A DNA stretch of 42,362 bases, from the NCBI GenBank assembly GCA_012512805.1, contig JAAZDN010000035.1, positions 1 through 42,362 on the forward strand, in the 5' to 3' direction. The stretch's first letter is position 1, and every line of letters starts with the position of its first letter. The notes beneath the pieces are model-generated. The model had not been told where the DNA came from. It saw only the letters and a list, made by a program, of their open reading frames with translations, and searched no databases. Below are positions 40,888 through 42,362 of the stretch, piece by piece. A program made the translations under genes and the position numbers. Source of the DNA: Erysipelothrix sp. (GTDB taxonomy: Bacteria > Bacillota_I > Bacilli_A > Erysipelotrichales > Erysipelotrichaceae).

Positions 40888-42362
40888 ATGGAAAGAAGAC
40901 CCGTTATACTTGCTATTATGGATGGAGTTGGACTTAGCGATTCAACAGAAGGTAATGCCGTACGTAATGCACACATGCCAAATTTACAATATTTAATTGA
41001 AAATGGAGCTTATACAACATTGAAAGCACATGGTACAGCAGTTGGATTACCATCAGATGATGATATGGGTAACTCAGAAGTTGGACACAACGCACTTGGA
41101 TCAGGACAAATCTATAGCCAAGGATCAAAACTCGTAAATGAATCAATCGCATCAAAAGAATTATATAGTACAGATACATGGAAACAAATCGTGAGTGTTT
41201 CAGATGATAATACTGTCCACTTTATTGGATTATTATCAGATGGTGGAATTCACTCAAACATTGAACATATTAAAGACTTAATCGTTAATGCAAAAGCAGC
41301 TGGTGTAAAAAATGTTCGTCTACATACACTTATGGATGGACGTGACGTTCCGGAAACATCAGGATTAGAATACATTGAAGTAATGGAAACATTATTTAAT
41401 GAATTAAACGATGAAAACTTTAACGCTAAAATCGCAAGTGGTGGTGGAAGAATGTACATTACAATGGACCGCTACGATGCAGACTGGGATATGGTTGAAC
41501 GCGGATGGAAGGCACACGTACTTGGAGAAGGACGTCAATTTGAAAATGCCGCAACCGCAATCACAACATACCGTGAAGAATTAGGTGTTAACGACCAAGA
41601 CTTACGTGAATTCGTAATCGTTGAAGATGGTAAACCAGTTGGAACAATCGAAGATAATGATAGTGTTGTGTTCATTAACTTTAGAGGAGACCGTGCTATC
41701 GAAATTACAAAGGCATTCACATATGGTGATGAATTTGATAAATTTGATCGTGTACGTGTTCCAAAAGTATTCTATGCAGGAATGTTACAATATGATGGTG
41801 ACTCAAACTTACCAGAACATTACCTCGTACAACCACCACACATTACAAATACATTAACTGAAAGATTAGTTGAAGAAGGATTAAACGAATACGCAATTTC
41901 AGAAACACAAAAATACGGTCACGTAACTTACTTCTGGAATGGAAACAAATTAAATAAAGTATCAGAAGAATTAGAAACATGGGTAGAAATTAAATCAGAC
42001 ATGGTTCCATTTGAACAACGTCCTTGGATGAAGGCTGCTGAAACTACGGATCTATTAATAGAAGCTCTAGAATCAAACGCGTACCAATTCTTAAGAATCA
42101 ATTATCCAAACGGAGACATGGTTGGACATACTGGTAGTTATTTAGCAACATTAATCAGTGTTGAAACTGTAGATCTACAAGTTGGACGATTATTAAAAGC
42201 TGCTCAAAAAGCAAATGCAATTCTTATCGTTACAGCAGATCATGGTAATGCAGAAGAAATGTTAGAGAAAAAGAAAAAACCAACAGATGCAGATGCACCA
42301 AAAACAAGTCACACTACAAACCTTGTTCCATTTGTTATTTACAATGCAGATGTTGAATTAAA
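40888..42362 (+). CDS. gpmI: 2,3-bisphosphoglycerate-independent phosphoglycerate mutase, 3' end outside window
   Basis: Manual translation MERRPVILAIMDGVGLSDSTEGNAVRNAHMPNLQYL...DDDMGNSEVGHNALGSGQIYSQG...LIVTADHGNAEEM; open to window end. Confidence 0.97.
   Translation, partial: MERRPVILAIMDGVGLSDSTEGNAVRNAHMPNLQYLIENGAYTTLKAHGTAVGLPSDDDMGNSEVGHNALGSGQIYSQGSKLVNESIASKELYSTDTWKQIVSVSDDNTVHFIGLLSDGGIHSNIEHIKDLIVNAKAAGVKNVRLHTLMDGRDVPETSGLEYIEVMETLFNELNDENFNAKIASGGGRMYITMDRYDADWDMVERGWKAHVLGEGRQFENAATAITTYREELGVNDQDLREFVIVEDGKPVGTIEDNDSVVFINFRGDRAIEITKAFTYGDEFDKFDRVRVPKVFYAGMLQYDGDSNLPEHYLVQPPHITNTLTERLVEEGLNEYAISETQKYGHVTYFWNGNKLNKVSEELETWVEIKSDMVPFEQRPWMKAAETTDLLIEALESNAYQFLRINYPNGDMVGHTGSYLATLISVETVDLQVGRLLKAAQKANAILIVTADHGNAEEMLEKKKKPTDADAPKTSHTTNLVPFVIYNADVEL

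Overview
This 42.4 kb AT-rich window is the chromosomal origin region of a low-GC Firmicute. Gene content suggests an Erysipelotrichales/Erysipelothrix-like organism, but that is inference. The left arm, on the minus strand, carries jag-yidC-rnpA-rpmH. The oriC arrangement is: DnaA-box cluster, dnaA, second DnaA-box cluster with a DnaA-trio-like tract, then dnaN-rlbA-recF-gyrB-gyrA. To the right are a serine T-box leader, serS, ffs (SRP RNA), tadA-truB-ribF, a RelA/SpoT-like gene with an in-frame amber, and dnaX-recR-nadK. Next come rodA/ftsW and a GNAT gene (minus), an aberrant PTS IIC/IIB-like membrane protein, an ABC exporter, lrgAB, a LacI regulator, rarA (minus), dtd-folD-DUF951-ychF-darA-gltX, a second nonsense-interrupted gene, a DUF1846 gene (minus) and partial gpmI. 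A PyrR-type leader precedes a uracil permease, and a purine (guanine-class) riboswitch precedes an AzgA-type permease. The most striking signal is three identical 16-bp palindromes, TGTTACACGTGTAACA, which match a relaxed ParB parS consensus. They flank serS, and one forms the stem III-position hairpin of the serS T-box leader, so it may be a chromosome-segregation site and a riboswitch hairpin at once. Also notable are a cysteine-free PTS-like protein lacking the EIIB phospho-acceptor and the canonical EIIC GITE motif, two otherwise open genes each broken by one stop codon, a decayed PTS operon, and a near-perfect 32-bp palindrome inside lrgB.
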